Below, piece after piece: positions 22,668-35,479 of a stretch of DNA of 64,000 bases; position 1 is the first letter of the stretch; each line of letters begins with the position of its first letter. Source of the stretch: Dasypus novemcinctus (Eukaryota; Chordata; Mammalia; Cingulata; Dasypodidae); contig NC_080682.1 of assembly GCF_030445035.2 (NCBI RefSeq), forward strand, positions 33,896,770-33,960,769. Direction: 5' to 3'. The position numbers and the translations under genes are program-made. The notes under the pieces are model-generated. The model worked only from the letters and a program-made list of their open reading frames with translations. It ran no database searches and was not told the DNA's origin.

Positions 22668-23183
22668 ATATGTAGTAGTATATGCCAGTATAGAAGTAGT
22701 AAGCAAAATAATGCCCAGCTTCCCAAAGATATCTAAATCCTAGTTCCTAGAACCTGTAAGTATGTTATGTTTCATGGAAAAATTGGACTTGACTGATGGA
22801 ATTACTTAGGGATCTTGAGATGGGGTGATTATCCTGGATTATCTGGTTATGCACAATACAATCTCAAAGGATATTATGAAGGGAAATAAAGAAGCAGGGG
22901 TATCAAACGTATAGGAGATGTGTGGACAGAAGCAGGTTGGAGTGATGGGATTGATGGCTTGAAGGGGTCCATAAGCCAAGGAATAAGGACATCTTACAGA
23001 AGCTGGAAAAGTCAAGTAAATTGGTTCTTTTAGAGAACCTTCCAGAAGGAATACAGCTTCCTAACACCTTGATATTAGGTGCACCAAAAAACATTTTAGA
23101 TTTCTGTCCTCCAGATTTGTAAGATGATTTTGTGTTGGTTTAAGCCACTAAATTTGTGGTAACAATACGAAACTAGTACAGGG
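22668..23183 (+). mobile_element. MLT1-type LTR (MaLR)
   Basis: Clear order of MLT1 landmarks: 'gcaaaataatgcccagcttc', 'cctagttcctagaacctgta', 'ggatcttgagatggggtgat', 'tatcctggattatc', 'gccaaggaataaggacatc', 'tagaagctggaaaag'-like sequence, 'ctccagatttgtaagatga' and 'ttaagccactaaatttgtgg', ending in 'gaaactagtacag'. Old, non-coding, shared widely among placental mammals. Confidence 0.88.
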
Positions 23184-23361
23184 AGCTGAATAATTCGTTT
23201 TAGAAAATCCATATTTGTAAACCAAATTAAAATAAAATAAATGCTAGTTTACACTCTTGACCTTAATTCACTTAATAAACTGTATAGAATTGGTAATGCC
23301 ACAAGTTGAATTTAGGCATGTTGCTCCAATTCAGTTCATCCAGCCAGAATAAAAAAGAATC

Positions 23362-23763
23362 ATGTTGGCAGCAGACTTGGCCCAGTGGTTAGAGCATCCG
23401 TCTACCACATGGGAGGTCCACACTTCAAACCCTGGACCTCTTTAACCCCTGTGGAGCTGGCCCATGCGCAGTACTGATGTGCGCAAGGGGTGCCCCGCCA
23501 TGCAGGGGTGTCCCCCGTGTAGGGGAGCCCCACGCGCAAGGAGTGCGCCCCGTAAGAAGAGCCGCCCAGCGTGAAAGAAAGTGCAGCCTGCCCAGGAATG
23601 GCACTGCACACATGGAGAACTGACACAACAAGATGATGCAACAAAAAGAAACAGATTCCCATGCTGCTGACAACAACAGAAGCGGACAAAAAAGACACAG
23701 AGAACAGACAGCCAGGGTGGGGAGGGGGGAAGGGAGAGAAATAAATAGATAAATCTTTAAAAA
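23362..23763 (+). mobile_element. Full-length DAS-type SINE (armadillo)
   Basis: A tRNA-derived SINE head ('gacttggcccagtggttaga') with box-B-like 'ttcaaaccctggacctc', a GC-rich body with 'gcccatgcgcagt' and an A-rich tail. Flanked by 11-bp duplications AAAAAAGAATC (23351-23361 and 23764-23774). This family is characteristic of armadillos and is the main basis for the organism call. Open frames across it on the minus strand are artefacts. Confidence 0.92.
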
Positions 23764-23774
23764 AAAAAAGAATC

Positions 23775-24835
23775 GTTTTATGCTATGGAAATATACTTCT
23801 TTAATTGCAAATATATTGGCTGATGAAGCCAATATAAATGAATAACATAAAAGCATATAGGCTAATGTAATCAAATTATTGCCCATTTTGTATCTTGAAC
23901 ACAGAAATAGCCATTAAACATATTTTGACTTTTCTGCTTTCAGTATTCTATTTATTAATGACAAATATTAGAAATATGCTCACTGACCTGAGACTCACAG
24001 TTTTGTTTCAGCTTATTTCTGACCTACCAGAAAATGCTGTAACTGTCGATTGTTACTAGACTCCATCTTCACTTTGCATGTCATGACTACTATCCCTCAA
24101 TTCATACCACTATAGAAACATTTTATATGTACCTAGATGTTTCACTTTTCCAATTACTTGAGAAATGGTGCCACTTTTAATAAGATAATTACCTTTTTAT
24201 TTCTGACATTTTCACCCCTGAGCACACTAAATAAAAATGTCAGCAAAAGTGTGTTTGGTGTTATGGTTTTACAATGAAGGCAATATTATAAAACAGTCTC
24301 TAGCATAAAAACATATGGGAAAATTTTAATTGCATGTCATATTTGTGTGAACATAAACACTTTACTTTGCGTACATGGACTGAATAAGAAGGATGAAAAT
24401 TATAATCCTTTTATGTGGCTTCGCAGAATGTTGTGCCATTTGTCCTATTTGCATGTATTTTGAAACATTCTTGTATTTAGTTTTTATTTTCCCTTAAAAT
24501 TTTATTTCTCTGTGATATAAATTGACATTAAAGTGAAAGATAACAATAAGCCCACAAAAGATTGTGAAATTGATGGGGAAAATGGTGTACTATAAAATAA
24601 AAGAGAAAGAATTTTAATCAATGAACAAAAGATGTGAATGGAAAAAAAGATGACTTTGCTATCTCTTCTTTGTGTAGAAATTATATACTATTAAATTGGA
24701 TGTATTTATTTACTTTCAAATTATAATTTATTATATATGCTTGTTTTAATTTTATAATTGACAAATTTTTATATCTGGAGCAATTGGTTGCATATTTTGG
24801 GTTGGAATAAAGTGCATTAAGATTTTTTCCATTAA
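23775..24835. other. AT-rich stretch, nothing recognised
   Basis: No open frame of note and no clear repeat signature. Confidence 0.4.
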
Positions 24836-24837
24836 AA

Positions 24838-25115
24838 TAAATCAAAGTAGAAGCAACTCAAGACTCCAATTCATAGGAACAGAAAGTAGATTATGTTACA
24901 GGGGCTAGAGAGAGGAAGAATGTGGAGTTATTTTGTAGTAGGTAAGAGTTTTTATTTTGGGTGATGAAAAAATTTTATTAATGGAAAGTGATGAGGTAGC
25001 ACAACATTTTAAAACTAATTGATGTCACTGAATTTTACATATAATAGTGTTAAAATATCAAATTTTATGTTTTAAATATATATGTGTTACTACAATAAAA
25101 TAACTAAAACATAAA
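24838..25115 (+). mobile_element. LINE-1 3' UTR fragment
   Basis: Pattern of L1 3' ends: 'gtagcacaacattttaaaac', 'gatgtcactgaattttacat', 'ttaaaatatcaaattttatg' and 'actacaataaaataac'. No ORF2 attached. Confidence 0.65.
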
Positions 25116-25254
25116 TAATTTAATAAAATAAATACAAAAATAAAAAATAATAAATTAAGGTAAATGTGTTATTCATTATCTTTTCAGTCAGTTGCAGAGT
25201 TAAAATCCTTAAATAAAGACAGTTGTAGTTGTAAATTTGCAAAATACCAGAAAT

Positions 25255-25680
25255 CAGTTGGTTTTTATAAAGGGTATTCATTTGGGTTAGGAGCTTACAG
25301 ATACTAGGCCATAAAGCATAAGTTACTTTTCTCACCAAAGTCTGTTTTCACATGTTGAAGCAAGATGACTCCTGAAATCTGCGATGGTTCAGGCTTCCTG
25401 GGTTCCTCTGGGCTCAGCTTCTCTGTTTTCTCCACAAGGTCAGCTGCAGATTGTCAGGCAAATGGCTCTGTCTCTTTCGCTGAGGAACCAGCTTCAGCAT
25501 CAAATTCCAACATCAAAAACTCCAACATTAAAAGCCCTAACATTAAGAACCCCTCCAACTCTGTCTTTTGCCATTCCTTTTATCTGTGAGTCTACACCCA
25601 CCAAAGGCCAGGGACTCAATGCCCTACTGATACAAGAGGTTTACTTGATGAATATAATATGAATATGAATCTAATGGGGG
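25255..25680 (+). repeat. Unclassified interspersed repeat
   Basis: Moderate-GC block with 'cttcctgggttcctctgggc' and a run of six near-copies of 'ATCAAAAACTCCAAC-like' 12-15-mers at about 25498-25560. It has the look of a repeat family, which I cannot name. An open frame of 92 codons is not supported by any domain. Confidence 0.35.
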
Positions 25681-25879
25681 GAGGGCTGAGGGAGGAAGCA
25701 GGTACACACTGGGGATTGGTGAGTTCGTGGTTGAAATAAAAATGTTGGGAATGCTCATTTGGTAATCATTTCAGCAATACCTACTCTCTTGACTATTATA
25801 ACTTTTTGGCAAGTCCAAAATCAAATTATGTAAGTTTCTAACTATATTCTACTTTTTCTAAAGTGTTACTATCTTAGTC

Positions 25880-26010
25880 CTTTGCTTTTTTATATTAATT
25901 GTAAAATTAATTTCTGCAAAAAAAGTTCTTACTTAAATTTTAATTGGGTTGCACTGAATCTATCGAACAACTTGCAATTGCATTAATTAGTAGATCGATT
26001 GTTCCCAGTT
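25880..26010 (-). mobile_element. LINE-1 ORF2 fragment, antisense
   Basis: 'aattttaattgggttgcact' followed by 'gaatctatcga' is the reverse strand of the L1 ORF2 segment that also occurs at 13690 and 61410 on the plus strand. Confidence 0.55.
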
Positions 26011-26365
26011 GGACTCCCTATCAAAGTTATAGTTATTATATTCAGAGTCTGTGATCACTAAGTTAATCAATCACTTAAATTACCTATCCACCTAGTGTGG
26101 GACACAGTAAGTAATATATTTTTTCAAAATTATTCTGAATTTCTTATGTTTATAGCCAAGTGCTAGTCTATTATTGATTAGTATATGAGATTCCCAAAAC
26201 AAAGGAATACCATATAAATCTCAAAACATGTGACATTTTATTCTACCAGGCTTCTACTAGTCTTAGTGTTCTATGACAGAGAAAATCACAGTTCTCTTCG
26301 ATGAGAATCTATGAGCTAAATCTCTCTCAAGCCACTTAGAAGAGTAGCATTTAAAAATATATATA

Positions 26366-26753
26366 TGGGAAATGGACTTGGCCCAGTGGTTAGGGCATCC
26401 GTCCACCACATGGGAGGTCTGCGGTTCAAACCCCGGGCCTCCTTGACCTGTGTGGAGCTGGCCCATGCGCAGTGCTGATGCGTGCAAGGAGTGCCATGCC
26501 ACGCAGGGGTGGCCCCCGCATAGGGGAGCCCCACATGCAAGGGGTGCGCCCCATAAGGAGAGCCGCCCATCCTGAAAGAAAGTGCAGCCTGCCTAGGAAT
26601 GGCACCGCCCACACTTCCCATGCCGCTGAGGACAACAGAAGGGAACAAAGAAAGAAGACGCAGCAAATAGACGCAATAGACACAGAGAACAGACAACCGG
26701 GGGAGGGGAGAGAATTAAAAATAAATAAATAAATCTTTAACAAAAATTATAAT
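26366..26753 (+). mobile_element. Full-length DAS-type SINE (armadillo)
   Basis: Same family and length as 23362-23763: 'gacttggcccagtggttagg', box-B-like 'ttcaaaccccgggcctcc', GC-rich body and an AATAAATAAATAAATC tail. Flanked by 13-bp duplications AAAAATATATATA (26353-26365 and 26754-26766). Confidence 0.92.
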
Positions 26754-27009
26754 AAAAATATATATAAGAAGCATTGCAATTTTTACTTAAAATTATAAAT
26801 TATATAATAGGCTATGCTTTCATAGCATTTTATTATGTAAATATAATTGAAATTTTTGAAGAATTAAAGAGGTTATATTCCTAACAACAGGAAACTGGAT
26901 TTCAGGAAATTTAAGTTATTAACTTGATGACACTATATTTTCAGCTTGTATGTATCAGAACTAATATTATGTACTAGAAAATAATCATCAGATTAATATT
27001 CCAATCCTT

Positions 27010-27560
27010 TACCATCTGGTTTTTCCACTGAGGAATAATTTTTTATTAAAAGACAAAGTGCCAGCATGTAGAAATTTTTATCACATAGTTCATTCTTCCA
27101 GAAACTTTCACTTGAATGTTTTAGGGGGAAAAATTCATCTTGCTGCTCTTCTGTTGTAGAAGAGTAACTGTGTTTTCTCCTTAGGCATCCCCCGTGGATT
27201 TCAAAAAGAGCTTAATAAGCTGACATATTATCCAAATGCATAATATTCACAGTATATTGTAATTGAGTGACTAGTTCAGTTCCACCGGTAAGAAGAAAAG
27301 TTTTCATCACTTATTCAATATCTTAGAAAGCTATAACCCTGATATGAAACTAGAGTATGTGCTTTAATATTTAAATTTGAGGTAAGGTGTCCTTGTTTAC
27401 TCAGAATTTTATTAATTCTGAGCCACATGTCTTCTAGAAAACATAACTAGACAAGAGGAAGTACTTTATATGTACTTAGTTGATAGAGCTGTAAATCAGT
27501 AATTTACTATTTTTCTTTATGAAAGAGAATAAAAGAGAGAAAGTAGAAATAAGAAGCTAT
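27010..27560. repeat. Third partial copy (C) of the duplicated flank
   Basis: Aligns with 4570-5170 (see that entry). It is not followed by an OR8H copy; the next receptor is the OR5T-like pseudogene at 31.3 kb. Confidence 0.7.
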
Positions 27561-27849
27561 ATTTAACTCAAGCCAATTATAAAAGATAGGGAAAATTAAT
27601 TTTTGCCCACCTATTTTGTGCATGTCACTTTGGTAACATAATTTTATTTTCTGACATAAATGAATTTAGATTTAATTTACTAGCTAAGCCATTTATTAGA
27701 AGTACTTTGGTTCTGTTATTATTTTAAAATTTTCATTGTCTTTTAAGCTTGATGGCTTTAAAAAAAAGAATTTAAATAGGTGAGGATAGAGTTTGTATTA
27801 TTTTGGAGAGAATTGAGTCCAGAAATTTGCATGTCACAATGGGATTTTA

Positions 27850-27990
27850 TATATCATCCAGTGGTTTAGCGTGTGCAATCAGAGAAACCTGAGCTTGAAT
27901 CCCAGCTCTGTTAACTAACTATGTGACCTTTGTCAAATTACACATTAAGCTTGGCATGAGTTTTTTCATGTACAAAGGACCCTAAATTAT
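27850..27990 (+). repeat. MIR SINE
   Basis: MIR core 'cctgagcttgaatcccagct' followed by 'ctatgtgacctttgtcaaat'. Old and non-coding. Confidence 0.75.
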
Positions 27991-27999
27991 TTAGCTTGC

Positions 28000-29985
28000 A
28001 CATTGCTATATAAATTATACAAAATAATGTCCAAAATATTATTCTCCCTAAGAACCATGGGTTATGATGTCAGAGTATATGAAAGTTGAGGAAATGGTTT
28101 TATTTGAGTCTTTCAGACTGATCATGTTTGTTTTATTTTTAAATTCATGATCTGTATTTTTTCTTGTTTCTTTCTCCTCTTAAAATGAAATCAGCTACCC
28201 ATAAACACAACCAATTTAATAGTCCTGAAATATTAGTTAACGGGAATATCTGTTTGCAGAGAAGAATGAATGAAACATCTGAACTCCATATACTTTCTCT
28301 ACTTTATTTTCAGTCCCTTATGGTGACATAGAGAATTTCTGTAGTGGGACATAATTTGCTAAAAAATGTCCCTTTATATGTAGCCAACATCTTCATCTAC
28401 ATAGAAGATCAGTGATCAAGAATTGCCAGAAAATTATATTATCAAGAGTAACAGAAAAATGTAAGTAAAAAATACTATTATTTCACTGACATATCCATAA
28501 ACAGGATGAGGTGACAGAGGAGAATCTTTTGATCCCTAATAGCATAGAATATTGGTATTCCTGGATTTATTCTCAATAGAAATTTAATATATATTTACTT
28601 TCATATAACATATATAAATTAAAGAAAAAAACACTTTGGTTCTAGTTTAAGGCTCATTCATTGCTTAGTGCTTTGATAATGAATAATTGATTTTATAACT
28701 TTCTATTTATTTATTTTAGATAAATAGAATTTGAACATGATATTCCGATTTTGGGCATCCTTCACATATAATCAAAAATTTAATTTAATACAAATATTTC
28801 AATGCATCTCAGTAATAAGCACTCTGCAATGATGACATGTTCATGAATTTGAATAGGACATGCCTGAAAATCTGGGCCATTATTAGTTACTCTTTGGTTT
28901 GGACAGATGAAGTTAATTTTCCAAGTTTACAAAACTCTCACTAGGTGCTAAAAATTGGACATATTAATACAGGATTATAGAGGCTCTTATTCTTCCACAA
29001 TTGTTGTCCTGTCTCAGTCATGCCAGTGGAGCAAAGGTTAGCATTGTAATGTCGCTGAAATTTTACCAGTGTGTGTTAGCCAAATATATTATGTAATGGA
29101 TTCCTTTAGTAGATGACCTATTGGCACATTTTTGAAAATTCATTTCATAATTTTATTTCCTTTCTCTGTGCTTCTGTCTTCCTAATTCCTGTTTTGTCCC
29201 TAACATTTTTCAGTAAATATTTATGTATAGAGTCTTTGCTTATTGTAAGAGAGAAAATGATAGAGAAATTTAGGGAGACAAAATTCATATAGAAAAAAAA
29301 GAGAATGAGGAATTTTTTTAATAGAAATATGTTTTTTCTGTTTCCAATATATGTTAATACATAATTATAGTATTAGTTGATACTTTCATAAGTAATTATA
29401 TTAACATAGCCACTGAAACTAAGTTAGATATTATAAGATTTCTTTTTGTGTGTATTTTCATGAAACAATGAAAATTGCCCAAAGGTATACAGAAATCAGA
29501 ATTTAGCTTAATTATATTTTTTTACTCCAGAATTTTCTGAGTCAAATGAGCATAGTTTTTCTCTAACCCCGCAATTATGAAACCATTTGTTCTATTTATT
29601 ACAAAACTCTTTCACTTAGATCTGTCAGAGCCTTTCTGGAAAAATAAAGATGTGTTTTTCATCTCATTTGAATAAATTTAAAATGATTTTCACATTCTTT
29701 TCTCAACAAATGAACATATTAACATATGAACATTTGAATATGACAAAACCTTAGTGTATTTCATTGGTATATATATCCATATATATAAAACAGCCTGGCC
29801 CAATGTATGGCACATGCTTAACTCCTTTAAACCCTGGAAAAATCAGGGGCCCATGAATTAATAATGATTTAAACATCTTGGTCTATTTATACACGGAGGA
29901 GAAACAAAAGTCTCAGTGCTGAAAACTTGCTCCTATGTATGGATACTGGATTTGTTTTCAGTTCATATATAGGTGCCTTTTAATT
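28000..29985. other. AT-rich stretch, nothing recognised
   Basis: No open frame above 60 codons and no repeat signature that I can name. Confidence 0.4.
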
Positions 29986-30189
29986 TTTTCCCTTTTTATC
30001 TTCACACTTTACTGAATGAGTAAAAGTTTGATGGTATAGGAAAGAAATCCAGAAATCAAACACTATTTGTAGCAAATTTCATGATTTGTACATTTCAGCA
30101 GCAGCTCTTAGAAGCAATTTCATTTTGATCATTGGGTAATGTTTATTTCATAGTTAGAGTCTACATAAGCAAATATAATTATTAATAAA

Positions 30190-30400
30190 AGCCCATGCTC
30201 TCTTTTTGACAAAAATTTGTCTCAAAATTCTTTCACAATTTGTAGCAAATGCTTCACAAAAATGCAAGGTGGTGGTGGTGGGTGATACATGGGACTCCTG
30301 CATGATGTTATGTCTTTTTGTTTTGTAAGTTCACAACTTACTATATAAATATTGTTTATGTATGTTCATGTATGAATCATATATTTCAATTAAATTTTTG
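30190..30400 (+). mobile_element. LINE-1 3' UTR fragment (same type as 62.3-62.8 kb)
   Basis: Shares 'tttcacaatttgtagcaaat', 'gtggtgggtgatacatggg' and 'gtaagttcacaactta' in order with the three 3' UTR units at 62270-62870. Confidence 0.65.
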
Positions 30401-31318
30401 AAGAATCCCATCTAAGGACTTTATGGGGACAATGAACACTTGAATAGAGGATGAACACGTATTATCAAGTTAAAATTTGAGCAATGTCAATAATGTAAAA
30501 AGCTGCGATTGTCAAAGTGTGCAACTTATTTTTATGAATTTTGAGAAAGAATACTGAAAAAAAAAGATATTTTACTGCTTTTGTTTATAAACACCTACTT
30601 CTAGAATAATAGCTGCAGCACTGTTCACCACTGTTCCTGAAGGACTAATGGAAGCATCATTGCCAGGAAAGAGCACAAAAAGTTTGCTATCAAAGGTTTT
30701 CCCATAAAACAATTTGAAAGTGAGTCTAATTTATGTCGATTTGACTTCATCTGAAAACATTATTAAATTACACAATTTTCAACTCTGTTTCTTATTCAAA
30801 TTTAATATAATCTTGTGATGTAAATGTGTTGGCACATATTTTATAATTACAGTTTGCATTTCATGTATATTGTAGCACATGTTGATTTAGTACTCAGATG
30901 TGTGCTTTCCACTAATATTTTTGGATTAAAAAATACCAATATTCATTTGTGTTTGCACTATATTTTAAGATAATACGAGAACAGGATATAAAAATTGATA
31001 AGAATTGGAAATAAATCCTTAAATTTTCAGGTTTTTTTCTGCATGTGTGTTCTTTTTATTTTGTAAGACATATTCAGTCAACAAGTGTATGAAATCATTT
31101 CTTCCTTTAAGCTACACAGGAAAATTCATCCACATGGACACAAGTTAATTGTTATTGCTGATCGCATCAATGCCTTGGATTGCATTATTCCCTTCCAAGA
31201 ACAAAGATGAGGACATAACTGATTCATCTCTATTTTCACAAGATAGTGATTTGAGGACCTATAAATATAAACTAAAATGTCAGCGTTGCTATCCAATTTC
31301 AATACATGCAGAATTCAG
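30401..31318. other. Upstream region of OR5T pseudogene, nothing recognised
   Basis: AT-rich. No confident promoter element. Olfactory receptor genes normally carry a non-coding 5' exon several kilobases upstream, which I cannot identify here. Confidence 0.3.
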
Positions 31319-32236
31319 ATGAAAAATGTTACTGAAGTCATTGTGTTTCAGCTTCACAGGTGAGTTTGAGCTGCAAATTTTCCTATTTTTGCTATTTCTA
31401 GCAATTTATCTTTTTACTCCGTTAGGAAATTTAGGACTGATTGTACCGGTCATTGGGGCTTCCCACCTCCACAATCCCATGTACTATTTTCTGAGTGTGT
31501 TGTCTTTCTTGAATGCCTGCTATTCTTCCGTTGTCACCCCAAAAATGTTAGTCAGTTTCCTGGCAGAGAATAAAGCCATTTCATTTCTTGGTTGTGTAAC
31601 ACAAATGCTCCTCTTTGTTAGTTTTGGAACCATGGAGTACTTTCTCTTGGCTGCTATGGCTAATGACCGCTATGTAGTAATCTATAATCCACTGCTGTAT
31701 TCAGTTAACATGTCGCCACGAGTCTATGTGCCACTCATCGTTGCTTCCTATGTTGGTGGCATTTTGCTTGGTACTTAACACACTGTTGCCAGTTTTAGCC
31801 TATCCTTTTGTGCATCCAGTGAAATTACACATGTCTTTTTTGATATGCCTCCACTCCTGGCGATTTCTTGTTCTGACACATCAATCAGCTTCTAATCTAT
31901 GTTGTGGGTTTTATTGAGATAACCACTATAATAATTGTCTTGATCTACTATGTTTCCATTCTTTTGGCCATTCTGGGGATGCATTCTGCTGAATGGAGAT
32001 GAAAAGCCTTTTCCACCTGCAGCTCTCACCTAACTGGAGTGTCAATTTACCATGGGACAATCCTTTTCACGTATGTGAGACCAAGTTCCGGTTACGCTTT
32101 GGACCATGATATGATAGTGTCTATATTTTACACTATTGTGATCCCCATGCTGAATTCCATCATTTACAGTTTGAGGAACAAAGATGTTAAAGAGGCAATG
32201 AAAAAATTGTTTGAGAAAAATTGGTTCATAAATTAA
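31319..32236 (+). pseudogene. OR5T: OR5T-like olfactory receptor pseudogene
   Basis: A seven-transmembrane olfactory receptor that would have sensed odorants in olfactory neurons. The ATG at 31319-31321 begins MKNVTEV, the usual start of OR5T receptors, and the end at 32234-32236 follows the canonical seventh helix ([19 protein letters not shown]). Also visible are the first helix with [25 protein letters not shown] in the second, [12 protein letters not shown] (the usual MAYDRY changed to MANDRY) after the third, and [13 protein letters not shown] in the sixth. There are four lesions: a frameshift near 31360, a TAA at 31776-31778 in the fourth helix, a frameshift near 31883 and a TGA at 32000-32002. 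The body spans about 306 codons, near full length. OR5T genes neighbour OR8H in human, which fits the window. Family assignment is from motif memory, not a search. Confidence 0.9.
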
Positions 32237-32239
32237 ATA

Positions 32240-34335
32240 CAGTATTTTTATTGAATAAAACTTGAGATAATATTAGATATCAATCCATATGTTTGTGGTC
32301 AGAAACTAAACTGACCAAAATGGTCTTAGTTTTAATTGATAGCATTGGCACATCTTAAAATATTTCCAAATAATGCATTAATCTGCTCTGTAATATATCA
32401 TTTTTCCTATGCAAATAAATTGTATCATCTGTCTACTAGTAATTATGTTCAAACTGTTCCCTATTAAAGTTCGTTGATTAAATTATAGTGGTATTGTTGG
32501 TCTATGTAATTTGTTTTTCATTTATTATAATTACCCAGATATCTTCAGAGTTGACAGCTTCACATAAACTTACATGGTTTAAGATAAATCCTCAGCACTT
32601 ATTTTGATGTGAACCCCCATTCTGGACTCCCTATGAAGAACTCCTTAAATGTTACATCATTTGTTTTATGTGCCCTTACTCTCTCAGATCCATCTAGGCC
32701 CCTGGACATGCATTTTACACTATGGTTCAACACAATAAATATGCATCCCATAATTTCCTTCCCACTTTTCATTACAGAAATTTATTAGATCCATTCTGAA
32801 TCTCCAAGAACTTTGTTGAAATGAGATGGTAATATTTATTGAGTGTATAATTAAGGCTCAGGGAAAAATTTATGTATATTTTAAAGAATAACTGACAACT
32901 GGCTACTAAGTACAAATGGGCAAAGATCTGAAAGGCTAGCTAGCCTACCATTATGAGTTCCTTTAGGGCAGATTCTTTTGTAATTCCTAGCTCTGCCTCT
33001 GTCTTCTATCTTTAGGAAATGAACTTGCATTTGTCATCATTCCTCAAGAGTTACACCCAATGAACTGAAGCCCTGAGAAATTATCTCATTACCTGAACTC
33101 ACAAAGGCTTCTCCTGTGTCTATTCTGCTTTTTTACTTTTGCTCTTTGACTTATTTATTGGATGAGGCTTTAGGAGTAGAAATTTATTTTTCTAAAATAA
33201 AATTCAGCCTTTTCTCTACTGAGATCAAAAGGAAATAAAAAAGCTAAATCTTAAGTGTGAATTTGATACCCAATAAAATAATTTCAGGAATTCAGTTTCC
33301 AATTGATTATGCAGAGAGAGCTCATCTCCACTGGAACAAACCCATTTGATAGCAGTATGATTGAAATCTACCCAAAAAATTCCTTGGGATAAAATAAATG
33401 AAACTCTGACACTGACTATATTGTAGATACCATGCTGTCTTCTAAAGAAATTGAGTATTTGAAACAACAGCACCTTAATATTTATTTTTGTTTATGATAT
33501 TTTTTATAATTTTTCTGAGGTATAGCTTATTCTAAAGAAATAAACTACATCGAAAGTTTTTCTAAATATCCATCTTCTGCAAAAATTAAAATGTTTTCTG
33601 CATTCCAGGATAATTTTATGGCTTTCTACAATTCAAATCAAATTTCCAAATGATTAAAACAAAGTTTTAGTCATAGTCGTATCTTGGTTTATCAATGTAA
33701 TTGTTTTTTGAAATAAGCAAAATAATTTTTCTTTGAGAAAGAAAGAGATCCTAGGACCTATCAATATCTGAAAAATAAATCAGTCCAAAAATTAGACAAA
33801 TTTATATCAAGTTAATCTACATGAAAATTGCACCGTTTTATTTTTTCTTCTAGTAAAGCAGAAGCCAAATATTGAGAAAAAGCAATTACCCATGATTTTC
33901 TATTCATCAAGTAAATATGGAAAAATGGAAAATATATTCTCAAGTCAGATAATTTTTCAATCCTTTTATCTATGCTTAATTTTCTTTCACTCAAGAAAGA
34001 ATTATCAATAAAAATTTGCTAAATAAAAAAAGGGAAAGAATTATGTGGTCCACTGTTCATAATGGACCTCTCTTTTTAGCATTTAACACAACAATCAGAT
34101 AATATTATTTGACATAGAAGTTTGATTTCTATCTAGATCTACCACTACACTGACATAGTAACTTACATAAAGGCAGGAATTTGTCTGTTCACACAAGTGT
34201 ATTCTCAGAGCATGATATAGTTACTGTTCCATATAGTTTACTCAGAAAATAAATTTTTAATGAGTGGTGAGTCAAGAAATGAGTCAAAAATTTGCACTAC
34301 TATGTAGCTTATTAGTTACAGGACAAAATAAAAAT
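32240..34335. other. AT-rich intergenic stretch, nothing recognised
   Basis: No open frame with a recognisable domain and no repeat signature that I can name. Confidence 0.4.
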
Positions 34336-34339
34336 GTTT

Positions 34340-34500
34340 TATATATTATACCTGTTTATACCTTCATAACAACTCTAAAATATGAATCTATTCATATCTG
34401 TCATCAAAGATCACAGTGGAGAAAACAGAGCCGTATAAACTTAATATGCTCAAGAACACATCACTCATGTAAGTGATACCAGCATTCAAAACTAAGTTTC
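34340..34500 (-). repeat. Possible MIR SINE, antisense
   Basis: Pattern 'cataacaactctaaaatatg', 'cacagtggagaaaacagagc' and 'gctcaagaacacatcactca' resembles the reverse strand of MIR. Diverged. Confidence 0.45.
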
Positions 34501-34744
34501 CTGATTACAGAATCCTTGCTTTTAAGTATTTCAATATATAGAATGCAAGAACAAAGCATACTTTTCACTTTGTCCTCTGATCAGGTTTCTTGACCATACT
34601 TCATGAAGTAATGAAGGTCTTTATTAAGTTGACTTTAGAAGTAAGAGAGAAAGGAATGTTTTTAAGAAGTAGGGGAGACTTGATATCTGTTAGATTTGAC
34701 AAATTATTCAGTTTATTTATAGATATAGAATTGCACAGTATTTT

Positions 34745-34885
34745 CCTGGGTGAACAATAAGATGAAGACATGAAGAATAGAAGTAAAAGTAGAAGAACTT
34801 GGAGGAAGAGGAGGAAGAGGAGAAGGACGAGGATACAATTAAAAAGAAGGAAAAAAAGGAGAAAGAAATGGAGGAAGAGGGTAAA
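34745..34885. repeat. Purine-rich (GGA/GAA)n low-complexity tract
   Basis: Repeated GGAGGAAGAGGAGGAAGAGG-type sequence at about 34800-34885. The 97-codon minus-strand frame of Leu/Phe over it is an artefact. Confidence 0.8.
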
Positions 34886-35079
34886 TAAGAACATTGGAAA
34901 GGTAAAGTAGATGAATTAATTCTGAAATGTCATTGCATTTTCAAGGTACAGAACTAGAATCTCAGAAAGATACTACAAAGGCAAGTGTGGACTTGTCCAG
35001 AAGGAGATATTAGAAGCTACTACTCTCAATTCAATTTTAAAAAGAATATAGAATGCCCATTTCTACTTAGGGTGAAAAA

Positions 35080-35150
35080 ATCTGCAAAAAAAACCATCAC
35101 AACAACAAAAAACCAAGACACACACACACAAAACCACACACATTGCAACA
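35080..35150. repeat. (CA)n/(ACAA)n low-complexity tract
   Basis: ACACACACACA followed by CCACACACA within an A-rich stretch. Confidence 0.7.
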
Positions 35151-35479
35151 ACCTAACTATTTTTAAAAAGCCATGTAATCTTAGAAAAAATCATGGTTTT
35201 TCATTAGCCCACCAGAAAGCTGAGTTCGCAAACATCTGAGTAATGTCAATTCCAAGGAGGGACAAGAATCTCAGAGGAGATGGTATAATTGAACTTTTTC
35301 ACGTTTGTCAGAAGGTGGAAGAAAGAACGGGCCATACGATAAGGTAAGAAGAATTCAGCTAAACTTTAAAGACTTGTTCAAGCTAAGTGTGAGCTACACT
35401 ATCAGTTGGGAAAAGCAGAAAAAAAAAAAAAGAAAACTATAATCAAGGGGTTTGTTTTCACTCTTAATGTCTTCCAAGT

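Noticed and set aside
23402-23886. Minus-strand frames of 98 and 153 codons with hydrophobic stretches
   Set aside because: They cover the DAS SINE and its poly-T side; the same pattern recurs at 26316-26743 over the other SINE copy.
34601-34894. A 97-codon minus-strand frame rich in Leu/Phe, membrane-like
   Set aside because: Product of a purine-rich simple repeat read in antisense.
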